Positions 20,482-28,993 of a stretch of 64,000 bases of DNA are shown here, piece by piece. The position numbers and the translations under genes are program-made. The DNA is taken from contig CAMAXF010000003.1 in assembly GCA_945862305.1 (NCBI GenBank), positions 124,001 through 188,000 on the forward strand, given 5' to 3'. Each line of letters opens with the position of its first letter. The stretch's first letter is position 1. The notes beneath the pieces were generated by a model. It saw only the letters and a program-made list of their open reading frames with translations. It searched no databases and was not told the DNA's origin. The DNA is from Bordetella parapertussis. Its GTDB lineage: Bacteria; Pseudomonadota; Gammaproteobacteria; Burkholderiales; Burkholderiaceae_A.

Positions 20482-21474
20482 ATGAGTCAGACCCAACAGA
20501 TGTCACCAGAAGCGACCACGCATCAGCAAATGCTTGCGGTGGTGGCGCGTCAGAAGACGCAGGACTTCCTGTTTCACAAGGTCACCATGGCCTTCTCCCT
20601 GCTGGTGTTGGTTGCTTTGGTCGGCATAATCGGCTCCTTGTTGTTCAACGCCTGGCCCGCGTTTCAGAAATTTGGCATCGAATTTGTCTGGCGAATCGAG
20701 TGGGACATCATCAACGAAGAGTTTGGTGCCCTCATCGCCATCTACGGCACCATCATGAGCGCCACCATTGCGCTGCTCATCGCAGTGCCCTTGTCTTTCG
20801 GCATCGCCCTGTTCCTGACCGAGACCTGCCCCACATGGCTGCGGCGCCCACTGGGCACGGCCGTGGAATTGCTGGCCGCGGTGCCGTCCATTATTTACGG
20901 CATGTTTGGCCTCTTCATCTTCGCGCCACTCTTTGCTGAGTATGGCCAACCGGCGCTTCAGTCGACCTTGGGCCAGATGCCCATCATTGCGCCCCTGTTT
21001 GGGGGGGCCATGAACGGGATCGGCATTCTGGCGGCCGGCATCATTTTGGCTTTCATGATTCTCCCCTTCATCGCCGCCGTGATGCGGGATGTCTTCGAAA
21101 TCACGCCTCCGATTCTTCGGGAGTCTGCCTACGGCGTGGGCTGCACGACCTACGAGGTGGTTCGGCATGTGGTGCTGCCGTATACCCAGAAGGGCGTCAT
21201 CGGCGGCATCATGCTGGGCCTGGGCCGAGCCCTGGGCGAGACCATGGCCGTGACCTTCGTGATTGGAAACTCCCAAAGGCTGCTGCCCTCGCTGTTCGCG
21301 CCAGGCACCTCCATTGCCTCAACCCTGGCCAATGAGTTTGCCGAGGCCGGTGATTTCCACCTCTCCACCCTGTTCGCGCTTGGCTTCCTTCTGTTCGTGA
21401 TCACGTTCGTGGTCTTGGCCCTGGCCAAGATTCTGATCATCCGAACCGAGCGGGCCAAGGGAACAAGAACCTAA
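20482..21474 (+). CDS. pstC: Phosphate ABC transporter permease PstC
   Basis: A 330-residue inner-membrane permease with six predicted helices and the EAA-like loop ([24 protein letters not shown]). The [18 protein letters not shown] segment is typical of PstC. ATG at 20482 is chosen because AGGAG stands 5-6 bases upstream; an in-frame GTG at 20464 lies before this ribosome site. It works with PstA, PstB and PstS. Confidence 0.95.
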   Translation: MSQTQQMSPEATTHQQMLAVVARQKTQDFLFHKVTMAFSLLVLVALVGIIGSLLFNAWPAFQKFGIEFVWRIEWDIINEEFGALIAIYGTIMSATIALLIAVPLSFGIALFLTETCPTWLRRPLGTAVELLAAVPSIIYGMFGLFIFAPLFAEYGQPALQSTLGQMPIIAPLFGGAMNGIGILAAGIILAFMILPFIAAVMRDVFEITPPILRESAYGVGCTTYEVVRHVVLPYTQKGVIGGIMLGLGRALGETMAVTFVIGNSQRLLPSLFAPGTSIASTLANEFAEAGDFHLSTLFALGFLLFVITFVVLALAKILIIRTERAKGTRT

Positions 21475-21484
21475 GGCGCTGGCG

Positions 21485-22333
21485 ATGAACGTGAACCTTT
21501 ACAACAAACGCATGTGGGTGAACCGCATTGGTCTGACCCTGTCCATGCTGGCCATGGTGCTGGGCCTCTTCGTGCTGCTCTGGATTCTCTTCATTCTCTT
21601 TAAGAACGGGTTCGAGGCACTCGACTGGGCCATGTTCACGCAGTCCACGCCGGCTCCTGGTTCCGAGGGTGGCGGGCTGGCCAATGCCATCGTGGGCAGC
21701 CTCATGATGGTTGTCGTCACTGCCGTGGTGAGCACACCGATCGGCATCTTCGCCGGTGTTTACCTGGCGGAGTACGGCGATGAGAGCAAGACGGCAGAAC
21801 TCACCCGCTTCGTGACGGACATCATGCTCTCGGCCCCCTCGATTGTGTTGGGCCTCTTCGTGTACGCCATTTTGGTTGCGCAGGTGAAGCATTTCTCCGG
21901 CTGGGCCGGTAGCCTGGCGCTTGCGCTGATTGCTGTTCCCGTGGTGGTTCGAACCACCGAGAACATGCTGAGGCTCGTGCCAGGCAGCCTACGAGAGGCT
22001 GCCTTCTCGCTGGGAGCTCCACGCTGGAAGGTCGCCACGCTCGTCACCCTGCGTGCCGCGAAGGCAGGTGTGATCACGGGTCTTCTGCTGGCCTTGGCCC
22101 GCATCAGTGGTGAGACGGCCCCCTTGTTGTTCACAGCCTTGAACAACCAGTTCTTCTCCACAGACATGAACGGCCCCATGGCCAACCTGCCTGTGGTGAT
22201 CTTCCAGTTCGCCATGAGCCCTTACGACGACTGGATTCGTCTGGCCTGGGGTGGCGCCTTGTTGATCACACTCACCGTGCTCGTGCTGAACATTCTCGCC
22301 CGGGTGCTCTTCCGCGAAAAAGTGCAAGCGTAA
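21485..22333 (+). CDS. pstA: Phosphate ABC transporter permease PstA
   Basis: A 282-residue permease, partner of PstC. It shows six hydrophobic segments, the [13 protein letters not shown] motif (here [17 protein letters not shown]), the coupling loop [30 protein letters not shown] and [13 protein letters not shown]. It starts 10 bases after pstC. Confidence 0.95.
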   Translation: MNVNLYNKRMWVNRIGLTLSMLAMVLGLFVLLWILFILFKNGFEALDWAMFTQSTPAPGSEGGGLANAIVGSLMMVVVTAVVSTPIGIFAGVYLAEYGDESKTAELTRFVTDIMLSAPSIVLGLFVYAILVAQVKHFSGWAGSLALALIAVPVVVRTTENMLRLVPGSLREAAFSLGAPRWKVATLVTLRAAKAGVITGLLLALARISGETAPLLFTALNNQFFSTDMNGPMANLPVVIFQFAMSPYDDWIRLAWGGALLITLTVLVLNILARVLFREKVQA

Positions 22334-22351
22334 ATTTCAGAGGAATTAAAC

Positions 22352-23146
22352 ATGTCCGAAACTGCCGTGTCTGAAACCACCGATGTGTCGACCGTCAACG
22401 CCATTGAGTGTCGACGCCTGAACTTTTTCTACGGAAAGTTCCAGGGCTTAAAAGACATTCACCTCGACATTGCCGAGCGCAAGGTCACGGCCTTCATTGG
22501 TCCGTCGGGCTGTGGAAAGTCCACCCTGCTGCGCACCCTCAACCGCATGTACAGCCTGTACCCGGGCCAGCGGGCTGAGGGCGAGATCAACCTCTACGGC
22601 GAGAACATCCTCTCGCCCAAGCAAGACTTGAATTTGCTGCGCGCCCAGGTGGGCATGGTCTTTCAGAAGCCCACGCCCTTTCCAATGTCCATCTACGAGA
22701 ACATCGCCTTTGGTGTGCGCCTTTACGAGAACATGAACAAGGCCGAGATGGACGAGCGCGTGGAATGGGCGCTGACCAAAGCGGCCATTTGGGGCGAGGT
22801 GAAGGACAAACTCGGCCAGAGCGGCCTGTCGCTCTCCGGTGGTCAGCAGCAGCGGCTGTGCATCGCCCGTTCAGTGGCCGTCAAGCCCAAGGTTATTCTG
22901 CTCGATGAGCCCACCTCCGCGCTCGACCCGATCTCCACCGCGAAGGTGGAGGAGCTGGTGCATGAATTGAAGTCGGATTACACCGTGGCGATTGTGACCC
23001 ACAACATGCAGCAGGCTGCTCGGGTCTCCGATTTCACGGCCTACATGTACCTGGGTGAACTCGTGGAATTTGGCAAGACGGATGAAATCTTCATCAAGCC
23101 CCAGAAGAAAGAAACCGAGGACTACATCACCGGCCGCTTCGGCTGA
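22352..23146 (+). CDS. pstB: Phosphate ABC transporter ATP-binding protein PstB
   Basis: A 264-residue ABC ATPase. Walker [10 protein letters not shown] (about residues 50-58), the PstB-specific [21 protein letters not shown]-loop [16 protein letters not shown], signature [13 protein letters not shown], Walker [14 protein letters not shown] and the H-loop THNMQQA. RBS AGAGGAA precedes the ATG. In the usual gene order phoU comes next; here it is displaced by about 6 kb. The 3' end overlaps the convergent glycosyltransferase by 20 bases. Confidence 0.96.
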   Translation: MSETAVSETTDVSTVNAIECRRLNFFYGKFQGLKDIHLDIAERKVTAFIGPSGCGKSTLLRTLNRMYSLYPGQRAEGEINLYGENILSPKQDLNLLRAQVGMVFQKPTPFPMSIYENIAFGVRLYENMNKAEMDERVEWALTKAAIWGEVKDKLGQSGLSLSGGQQQRLCIARSVAVKPKVILLDEPTSALDPISTAKVEELVHELKSDYTVAIVTHNMQQAARVSDFTAYMYLGELVEFGKTDEIFIKPQKKETEDYITGRFG

Positions 23147-24170
23147 TCATCGGCACCAGGGCAGCCTCGAACTGCTGGGTGGCTGCCTGCCAGGTGAACT
23201 GGGCGGCTCGCTCCAACGCCGCCTGACGAGGAATGTCAAGGCAGTCGAGGCAGGCTTGGCGCAGATCATTCGAGAGCACGCCGGCCCTGCTCGTGCCCAC
23301 CACATCGATCGGGCCTGCCACGGGGTAGGCCGCCACAGGCAGCCCGCAGGCCATGGCCTCCACCATCACCAGCCCAAAAGTGTCCGTCAGACTGGGGAAC
23401 ACAAAGACATCGGCCTGGCTGTAGACCTCGGCCAGTTTGTCCTGTGGTAGCACTCCAATCCAGTTCACAGCCGGATAACGAGCCTTGAGATTCGCCTCCA
23501 ATGGGCCCTCGCCCGCCACCCATTTCTCGCCGGGTAGGTCGAGTGACAAGAACGCCTCGATGTTTTTTTCGACCGCCAGCCGCCCCACGTAGATAAAGAT
23601 GGGCTTGTCGGGTTTGGGGGGGCTCTGTTCACAGCGCGGATAGAAAATGTTGTGATCGACACCCCGGCTCCAGTAGGTCACGTTTGAGAAGCGCCATTGG
23701 TTGAGGTCGTCGATGATGGCCTGGGTGGGTGCAAGCACCGCCCTGGACGGCGCATGAAACCGGCGAAAGAGGGCATAGAGCCAACTCACGGGAATGCCCG
23801 TTCGGGCGTTTACATACTCCGGGAAGCGGGTGTGAAAGGCCGTGGTGAACTGCCAGCCGCGCCGTTTGGCTGCAGCCCTCGCGGCCCAGCCGAGGGGCCC
23901 TTCGGTGGCAATGTGCAGGGCGTCGGGGGCCAGCGCTTCAATCTTGGCCTCGATGGTTCGGGAGGTGGTCAGGGCCAGCCGAATCTCGGGGTAGCTGGGG
24001 CAGGGCACCGAGCGGAAGGCCTCGGGTGTGATCATGGAGACCCGATAGCCCAGGGCCTGGATCTCTCTGGAGGTGTTCATCAGGGTGCGAACCACACCGT
24101 TGACCTGCGGATGCCATGCGTCTGTGACGATGACGAGATGCTTATGAGACGGTGTCGATGGACTCTGCAA
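23127..24170 (-). CDS. GT4-type glycosyltransferase, probable diacylglycerol glycosyltransferase (Agt-like)
   Basis: A 347-residue GT-B glycosyltransferase of family 4. The N-terminal domain begins [20 protein letters not shown]; the C-terminal domain has [17 protein letters not shown] and the nucleotide-sugar EX7E region around [20 protein letters not shown]. The start is TTG at 24170 with AAAAGGAG 9 bases upstream, inside the end of plcP (29-base overlap), so the two are coupled. In marine and soil bacteria Agt glycosyltransferases encoded beside PlcP place sugar on diacylglycerol to make phosphorus-free glycolipids. That role is inferred here from the pairing and the Pho box; the fold is seen directly. 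Confidence 0.75.
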   Translation of the reverse strand: MQSPSTPSHKHLVIVTDAWHPQVNGVVRTLMNTSREIQALGYRVSMITPEAFRSVPCPSYPEIRLALTTSRTIEAKIEALAPDALHIATEGPLGWAARAAAKRRGWQFTTAFHTRFPEYVNARTGIPVSWLYALFRRFHAPSRAVLAPTQAIIDDLNQWRFSNVTYWSRGVDHNIFYPRCEQSPPKPDKPIFIYVGRLAVEKNIEAFLSLDLPGEKWVAGEGPLEANLKARYPAVNWIGVLPQDKLAEVYSQADVFVFPSLTDTFGLVMVEAMACGLPVAAYPVAGPIDVVGTSRAGVLSNDLRQACLDCLDIPRQAALERAAQFTWQAATQQFEAALVPMISRSGR

Positions 24171-24966
24171 GCTGCGGGGCTCCTTTTTGCTTCTTGGCCC
24201 GATGGGGCCAGTGAATGATCTTGAGCTCGCCCGCGTGGGTTTCAACGAGTGCAGACAGGCTTTCCACCCAGTCGCCGTCGTTGCAGTAGAGAATGCCGTC
24301 GATCTCTCGTATTTCGGGGCGGTGAATGTGGCCACAGACCACGCCGTCATAGCCTCGGCGGCGTGCCTCCTGGGTCAGGGCCTCCTCGAAGGCCGTGATG
24401 TAAGAGACCGCGTTCTTCACCTTGTGCTTGAGGTACTGCGACAACGACCAGTAAGACAACCCCAGCCGGTGTCGCAGACGGTTGTAGTGGTCATTGATAT
24501 TCAAGATTAGTGTGTAGGCGGAGTCGCCCAGGTAGGCCAGCCACTTGGCATGCTGGATCACGCCATCGAAGAGGTCGCCATGGGTCACCCAGAGCACGCG
24601 GCCGTCTCGCATGGTGTGGCGTGCCTCATTGACAATCTGAATGTCCCCGAAGGACATGCCGAGGAAGTCTCGCAGGGCCTCGTCGTGGTTGCCTGCCACA
24701 TAAGTGACCTGCGTGCCCTTGCGAGCCTTGCGCAGCACCTTCTGCACCACGTCGTTGTGCGACTGATTCCAATACCAGTTGCGCCGCATCTGCCAGCCAT
24801 CGATGATGTCACCCACCAGATAGAGCTGTTCAGACTCGTTGTGCTTGAGGAAATCGAGGAGGAAGTCGGCCTTGCATCCCTTGGTTCCGAGGTGGATGTC
24901 AGAGATCCAGATGGCCCGGTAATGGCTCGGCTGGGGTTCCAGGGGTAGTGGCTCGTGTGGCTTCAC
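24142..24966 (-). CDS. Calcineurin-like phosphoesterase, probable PlcP phospholipase C
   Basis: A 274-residue metallophosphoesterase with all metal-site motifs: D23 and H25 in SDIHLG, D53 in GDIIDG, GNHD (92-95), H129 in THGD and GHIH (212-215). The family includes UDP-2,3-diacylglucosamine hydrolases and PlcP. PlcP cleaves the head group of phospholipids under phosphate starvation, leaving diacylglycerol for a glycosyltransferase. Three facts favour PlcP: the coupled glycosyltransferase, the Pho box upstream, and the Pho neighbourhood. The start is GTG at 24966, the only start after an in-frame TGA nine bases earlier; the strong GGAGG lies 12 bases upstream and is closer to an out-of-frame ATG. 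Confidence 0.78.
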   Translation of the reverse strand: MKPHEPLPLEPQPSHYRAIWISDIHLGTKGCKADFLLDFLKHNESEQLYLVGDIIDGWQMRRNWYWNQSHNDVVQKVLRKARKGTQVTYVAGNHDEALRDFLGMSFGDIQIVNEARHTMRDGRVLWVTHGDLFDGVIQHAKWLAYLGDSAYTLILNINDHYNRLRHRLGLSYWSLSQYLKHKVKNAVSYITAFEEALTQEARRRGYDGVVCGHIHRPEIREIDGILYCNDGDWVESLSALVETHAGELKIIHWPHRAKKQKGAPQLAESIDTVS

Positions 24967-25001
24967 GAGTGCTCATGTTCCTCCGGACTCTTGACAGGCC
25001 C

Positions 25002-25030
25002 GTGGCAGTGTCATGAATCTTTCGTGACAA
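25002..25030 (-). promoter_or_regulatory. Pho box (three units) upstream of plcP-agt
   Basis: Read on the minus strand there are three 7-bp units at 11-bp period: TTGTCAC (25030-25024), GATTCAT (25019-25013) and CTGCCAC (25008-25002), with 4-bp spacers. The middle unit is weak, the outer two strong. The site lies 36 bases before the plcP start, between plcP and the divergent dgkA, so it could affect both. Confidence 0.62.
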
Positions 25031-25067
25031 CAGCAGTCCAGTTCATCTGACCGACTACACTCTCGGC

Positions 25068-25436
25068 ATGTTGAAAAGTCTGGGCTCTGTGATGCGCCGT
25101 CGGCTGGTCTCGGCGCTCATCTATTCCATCGAGGGCTTCGGGGCCGCCTGGAATTCCGAGGAGGCCATCAAGGTCGAGATGCTGCTGCTGCCCATTCTGG
25201 TGGGCCTGGCCATCTACCTGGAGCCCGACGGTCTCGCACGGGCCATGCTCATCGGGGTACTCATCCTGGTGGTCGTGGTGGAGCTCCTCAACACCGCGAT
25301 TGAGAAGACCATCGACCGCATTTCCACTGAGCACAACCCACTCTCCAAGCGTGTGAAGGACATGGGCAGTGCTGCGGTGCTCGGTGCCATCATCAATGCG
25401 GTGATGGTCTGGGCCTTGGTACTCACCCGTCACTAA
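25068..25436 (+). CDS. dgkA: Diacylglycerol kinase (DgkA type)
   Basis: A 122-residue membrane kinase with three hydrophobic helices. The signature ELLNTAIEKTIDRIS and the N-terminal GFGAAWNSEEAIKVE (with the catalytic/metal glutamates) are typical of prokaryotic DagK. It phosphorylates diacylglycerol to phosphatidate. It diverges from plcP, whose product would be diacylglycerol, so it may return excess diacylglycerol to phospholipid synthesis. Its stop codon lies inside the Pho-box array of ppk2. Confidence 0.93.
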   Translation: MLKSLGSVMRRRLVSALIYSIEGFGAAWNSEEAIKVEMLLLPILVGLAIYLEPDGLARAMLIGVLILVVVVELLNTAIEKTIDRISTEHNPLSKRVKDMGSAAVLGAIINAVMVWALVLTRH

Positions 25437-25455
25437 CCTGTCACGCCCCTGTCAT
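25427..25455 (+). promoter_or_regulatory. Pho box (three units) upstream of ppk2
   Basis: Three direct 7-bp units at exact 11-bp spacing: CCGTCAC (25427-25433), CTGTCAC (25438-25444) and CTGTCAT (25449-25455). TACGAT at 25466-25471 lies 10 bases after the last unit, the expected position of the -10 in a PhoB-activated promoter. This is the best Pho site in the window. Confidence 0.88.
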
Positions 25456-25478
25456 TCCACCTCATTACGATTTTTCCC

Positions 25479-26393
25479 ATGCCGACACTCTCTGACCAAG
25501 AACGCCAAGACCTCATCGACAGCTACGATGAGGAACTCGAAATGGAGCTCGACGACGACCTGATCTCCGAATTCCTTATGGAGAAGGGTGGCGCCGAGCA
25601 GCCTGCGGCCCCGGATGGCGCCATCGATCGCCGCACCTACTTTCGCGAGCTCTTCCGTCTCCAGGGCGAGTTGGTCAAGTTGCAGGACTGGGTGATTCAC
25701 AAGGGTCTCAAGCTGGTGGTGGTCTTTGAGGGGCGGGATGCGGCCGGTAAGGGCGGTGCCATCAAGCGCATGACCCAGCGGCTCAATCCCAGGGTCTGCC
25801 GCGTGGCGGCGCTACCAGCACCCAACGTCCGGGAAAAAACCCAGTGGTACTTCCAGCGCTATATCTCGCACCTGCCTGCAGCCGGTGAGATCGTCTTCTT
25901 CGATCGCAGTTGGTACAACCGGGCAGGTGTGGAGCGGGTGATGGGCTTTTGCTCCGATGACGATGTCGAAGAGTTCTTTCGCAGCGTTCCAGACTTCGAG
26001 AAGATGCTGGTGCGCTCGGGCATCGTGCTCATCAAATATTGGTTCTCCATCAGCGATGAAGAGCAGCACGCGCGATTCACCATGCGCATCCGCGACCCAC
26101 TCAAGCAGTGGAAACTCTCGCCCATGGACCTGGAGTCACGTGTGCGGTGGGAGGCCTACACCAAGGCCAAGGAGGCCATGCTCGAGAGAACGCACATTCC
26201 AGAGGCCCCCTGGTGGGTCGTGGAGGGCAACGACAAGAAGCGGGCGCGGCTCAACTGCATGTCGCACCTGCTCTCACAAATTCCTTACGAAGAGGTTCCG
26301 CACCCCGAGGTGGTGTTGCCGGCGCGGGTTCACAACCCCGATTACTCCCGGGTACCCACCCCCAAGGAGCTTTTCGTCCCGAACCGTTATTAG
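25479..26393 (+). CDS. ppk2: Polyphosphate kinase 2 (class I PPK2)
   Basis: A 304-residue single-domain PPK2. Walker A FEGRDAAGKGGAIKR, lid-region arginines after RVCRVAALPAP, Walker B FFDRSWYNRAGVERVMGF and the C-terminal PWWVVEGNDKKRARLNCM are all present. It transfers phosphate between polyphosphate and nucleoside diphosphates, usually favouring NTP formation. About 55 acidic residues precede the kinase core. Start ATG at 25479 lies just after a strong Pho box and -10. A shorter paralogue lies at 48268-49065. The stop overlaps the convergent micro-ORF by 4 bases. Confidence 0.94.
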   Translation: MPTLSDQERQDLIDSYDEELEMELDDDLISEFLMEKGGAEQPAAPDGAIDRRTYFRELFRLQGELVKLQDWVIHKGLKLVVVFEGRDAAGKGGAIKRMTQRLNPRVCRVAALPAPNVREKTQWYFQRYISHLPAAGEIVFFDRSWYNRAGVERVMGFCSDDDVEEFFRSVPDFEKMLVRSGIVLIKYWFSISDEEQHARFTMRIRDPLKQWKLSPMDLESRVRWEAYTKAKEAMLERTHIPEAPWWVVEGNDKKRARLNCMSHLLSQIPYEEVPHPEVVLPARVHNPDYSRVPTPKELFVPNRY

Positions 26394-26473
26394 AACGGTG
26401 AGAAGTAAGGCCCGATCTCCATGAGGTCGAGCCAGCCAAACATCAGGTCGTAAAGCTTTGCTTTGATCATCAT
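26390..26473 (-). CDS. 27-residue hypothetical microprotein coupled to olsB
   Basis: A short frame that begins at ATG 26473, overlapping the stop of the olsB-like gene (ATGA), and ends with TAA at 26390-26392. The product is 27 residues, amphipathic with MIKAKLYDLM then FGWLDLMEIGPY. The tight coupling to the acyltransferase is the main reason to list it. No family is recognised; it might be a small membrane-surface partner of the acyltransferase. Expression is not shown by the sequence alone. Confidence 0.42.
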   Translation of the reverse strand: MMIKAKLYDLMFGWLDLMEIGPYFSPF

Positions 26474-27411
26474 TCCGTGGCTCCTGTGAGGCCGAAGTGG
26501 CGTGCGTATCGGGGGGTCATGTCTTCAAGGGTCAGCACCATGAGGAAATCCGCGGTGTTGAAGTCTGGATCCCAGCTGGGCTCACCGCAGACCTTGGCGC
26601 CCACGCGCACATAGCCCTTGATGAGCGGCGGCTCCACTGCCGCTTCGGCCGCCTCAATGCGCTCCAGGGGCAGCCGGTGCTTGGGCACCACCCGTCGGGC
26701 CTGCCCATCGCCATGCTTGGTGCAAAGCTGCTGCCAGATGGCCTTGGCGTTGCGGCCACCATCTCGCATGCTCACGCTGGCGCAGCCCATGAGGTGCCGA
26801 TAGCCATGGAATTTCATGTAACGAGAAATGCCCGACCAGAGCATCATGATCACAGCCCCATTGCGATGGTCCGGGTGCACGCAAGAGCGCCCGAGCTCCA
26901 CCATGCTGTCGCGCAGGGGCGCCAGGGCAGAGAGATCAAACTCTGATTCGCTGTAGTAGCCCCCAAGCTCTGCGGCCTGGCTGGGCACCAGAATGCGATA
27001 GGTGCCCACCACGTCTTGGGTGGTCTGGTCTCGAACGAGGAGGTGATCGCAGTAGGGGTCGAACCGGTCGGCATCCAGGCCGGGCTCCGTGGTGTTGAAC
27101 TCGGCACCGAATTCCTGGCGAAAGACCTCGAATCGCAGGCGCTGAGCCTCCCGAAGGTCGGCGGCCGTCTGGGCGAGCGTCACCATGTAACGGTCGTCCG
27201 ACATGGATGTCACCGCCGCAGCCTCGGCCAGCAGCGCGGCGCTACAAAAGGGAGGGTCCTGAGGGCTTGTATCGAGTAGCGGAGACGTGGCTCCGACCGC
27301 GTAACGCTTCTTAAACTTTCCAACCAGCAGACGGGTGACGCGGGCTGCCTTCTTCAGAGGTTTGGCGACCAGGGGTCGGCTCAGAAAACTGTGTCGGATC
27401 GGCGCGTTCAC
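26470..27411 (-). CDS. olsB: OlsB-like ornithine N-acyltransferase (GNAT family)
   Basis: A 313-residue acyltransferase. Family features: AQRLRFEVFRQEFGAEF, DRFDPYCDHLLVRD, VVGTYRIL, ELGRSCVHPDHRNG, and MGCASVSM. OlsB transfers a 3-hydroxyacyl group from acyl carrier protein to ornithine, the first step to phosphorus-free ornithine lipids. A basic N-terminal extension of about 70 residues precedes the domain. The start is GTG at 27411 with GAGG 7 bases upstream. A Pho-box-like site lies about 66 bases upstream. No olsA is in the window, so the second acylation must be encoded elsewhere. A related GNAT acyltransferase with another amine substrate is possible. Confidence 0.78.
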   Translation of the reverse strand: MNAPIRHSFLSRPLVAKPLKKAARVTRLLVGKFKKRYAVGATSPLLDTSPQDPPFCSAALLAEAAAVTSMSDDRYMVTLAQTAADLREAQRLRFEVFRQEFGAEFNTTEPGLDADRFDPYCDHLLVRDQTTQDVVGTYRILVPSQAAELGGYYSESEFDLSALAPLRDSMVELGRSCVHPDHRNGAVIMMLWSGISRYMKFHGYRHLMGCASVSMRDGGRNAKAIWQQLCTKHGDGQARRVVPKHRLPLERIEAAEAAVEPPLIKGYVRVGAKVCGEPSWDPDFNTADFLMVLTLEDMTPRYARHFGLTGATE

Positions 27412-27476
27412 GTGGGGTCCTCAACATGCATTGATCAGATGCTGCGGTCTCCAGATGACGAATCGGTGTCGTGCAC

Positions 27477-27494
27477 ATGAATAATCTGTGACAG
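27477..27494 (-). promoter_or_regulatory. Pho-box-like site upstream of olsB
   Basis: On the minus strand CTGTCAC (27494-27488) is followed after 4 bases by TATTCAT (27483-27477). The second unit is degenerate. However, the arrangement TGTCAC then ATTCATG at the same spacing is shared with the plcP site, which supports it. Confidence 0.55.
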
Positions 27495-27532
27495 GCCGGC
27501 CCCGGGGCGGCCTTGGTATACTTCACGACTCT

Positions 27533-27609
27533 CGGGGTGTAGCGCAGCCTGGTAGCGCATCTGCTTTGGGAGCAGAGGGTCGGGAGTTCGAATCTCTCCA
27601 CCCCGACCA
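27533..27609 (+). tRNA. tRNA-Pro (anticodon TGG)
   Basis: A 77-base cloverleaf. The acceptor CGGGGTG pairs with CACCCCG, the anticodon loop contains TTTGGGA with TGG as anticodon, the T loop is GTTCGAATC, and the 3' CCA is encoded. It is the first of three tRNAs. Confidence 0.95.
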
Positions 27610-27615
27610 TGTCAA

Positions 27616-27692
27616 CTGCCGGTAGCTCAGTTGGATAGAGCAACAGCCTTCTAAGCTGTAGGTCGGGGGTTCAATTCCCTCCCGGCAGGCCA
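27616..27692 (+). tRNA. tRNA-Arg (anticodon TCT)
   Basis: A 77-base cloverleaf. The acceptor CTGCCGG pairs with CCGGCAG, the D arm is GCTCAGTTGGATAGAGC, the anticodon loop CTTCTAA carries TCT, the T arm GGGGGTTCAATTCCCTC, and CCA is encoded. It starts 6 bases after the tRNA-Pro. Confidence 0.95.
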
Positions 27693-27745
27693 GTTTCGCG
27701 GTGGGCCTTGGCGGCTGTTGATGTGCAGTGCGTGTTCGGTTCGTG

Positions 27746-27821
27746 GTGGCCGTAGCTCAGTTGGTAGAGTCCCAGATTGTGATTCTGGTTGTCGTGGGTT
27801 CGAGTCCCATCGGTCACCCCA
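27746..27821 (+). tRNA. tRNA-His (anticodon GTG)
   Basis: A 76-base cloverleaf. The acceptor GTGGCCG pairs with CGGTCAC, the anticodon loop ATTGTGATT carries GTG, and CCA is encoded. A G at 27745 faces the discriminator C, giving the extra G-1 typical of tRNA-His. Confidence 0.95.
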
Positions 27822-27873
27822 TCCACCCGTCCAGCAACTCCCGGTCCAGGGGCGCTCCTTGCCCTCGGCCGCC

Positions 27874-28278
27874 TTAAGCGCTCGGAATGAAGCTGTCGTC
27901 GCCCTGCTGCTTGCGTTCAAACTTCAGAAATTGGTAATAGCCGCAGGTCTTGCCGTTGGGGAACTCGCGGCAGACCTCCGGCCGGGCCTCGTAGACCGTG
28001 CAGCGTCTGGTCTCTGGGTGCAGAAATTGGCAGGTGGACACGTAGACCGTGTCCTCCCGGTGCCGCAGCACCCGCTCATCGATGCTGTCGTCCTCGGAGG
28101 CCCACCGGTAACGTCGGGTGAACCGCTTTTTGGCCTCCGCCTCTGAGACCTGAAAGTGCTTGGCCAGCCGGGCGATGTCCTTGTCCGTGGTGACGATTCG
28201 GGGGTAGCTGCAGCAGTAGCCTGGGCACTTGGCACAGTCGTACTTCACGGCGTTCTTGGTGCTGGCTGCTTTGCTCAC
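27874..28278 (-). CDS. YkgJ family cysteine cluster protein
   Basis: A 134-residue protein with the cysteine pattern of the zinc/iron-chelate domain (YDCAKCPGYCCSYPRI, then CQFLHPETRRCTVYEARPEVCREFP and CGYY). Such proteins probably bind a metal or Fe-S cluster; the exact role is unknown. GTG at 28278 is preferred because AAAGGAG lies 7 bases upstream. A longer form from ATG at 28317 is possible but would start inside the divergent rpiA gene. Confidence 0.85.
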   Translation of the reverse strand: MSKAASTKNAVKYDCAKCPGYCCSYPRIVTTDKDIARLAKHFQVSEAEAKKRFTRRYRWASEDDSIDERVLRHREDTVYVSTCQFLHPETRRCTVYEARPEVCREFPNGKTCGYYQFLKFERKQQGDDSFIPSA

Positions 28279-28315
28279 GGGTCTGCTCCTTTGCCCGGAT
28301 TGTATAGTGGCAGCC

Positions 28316-28993
28316 ATGGCGAATATGTCTCAAGACCAAATGAAACAGGCGGTCGCCCAGGCGGCTGTTGAGCTGCTGCCCGATGGGCCTCTCATGCTGG
28401 GCATTGGCACCGGCTCCACCATGGATCTCTTCATCGACGCACTGGCTGCCTCTGGCCGCTCGATTGCGGGCACGGTGGCCAGCTCGGCCCGCAGCGCTGC
28501 GCGATTGTCCGGACACGGCATTGCGGTGCTGCCGGTGTCGAGCCTCAAGCAGCCGCTGGCCCTCTACATCGATGGTGCCGATGAGATTGAGCCGGGCATG
28601 GCCATGATCAAGGGCGGGGGTGCTGCACTCACCCAGGAGAAGATTGTGGCGAGCGCATCCAGCTCTTTCCTGTGCATTGTGGATGCCAGCAAGCAGGTGG
28701 CCAGGCTTGGTCAGTTCCCGCTGCCCATGGAGGTCATTGCAGCTGCCGTGGTGCCCGTGTGCTGGGCGCTGGAGGCCATGGGTGGCCGGCCTGTGCTGCG
28801 TGAGGGCGTTCTTACCGACAATGGTCACCCGATTCTGGACGTGCACGGCCTGGCCATTGACGACCCCCTGGCCTGGGAGGATCGGCTCAACGCGTTGCCC
28901 GGCGTGGTGACCAACGGCATCTTCGCCCGCCAACGTGCGAATACGGTCTTGGTTGGCCGCCCCGATGGCGTTCTGAGGCTGCCGGCTGCTTGA
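28316..28993 (+). CDS. rpiA: Ribose-5-phosphate isomerase A
   Basis: A 225-residue pentose-phosphate enzyme interconverting ribose-5-phosphate and ribulose-5-phosphate. Motifs: LGIGTGSTMDLFIDAL (phosphate-binding loop), YIDGADEIEPGMAMIKGGGAALTQEKI and the VDASKQV segment. The start ATG at 28316 has no Shine-Dalgarno; a TATAGT element at 28303-28308 would put the transcript start at or next to it. ATG at 28325 is an alternative. Its stop overlaps the Pho box of phoU. Confidence 0.94.
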   Translation: MANMSQDQMKQAVAQAAVELLPDGPLMLGIGTGSTMDLFIDALAASGRSIAGTVASSARSAARLSGHGIAVLPVSSLKQPLALYIDGADEIEPGMAMIKGGGAALTQEKIVASASSSFLCIVDASKQVARLGQFPLPMEVIAAAVVPVCWALEAMGGRPVLREGVLTDNGHPILDVHGLAIDDPLAWEDRLNALPGVVTNGIFARQRANTVLVGRPDGVLRLPAA

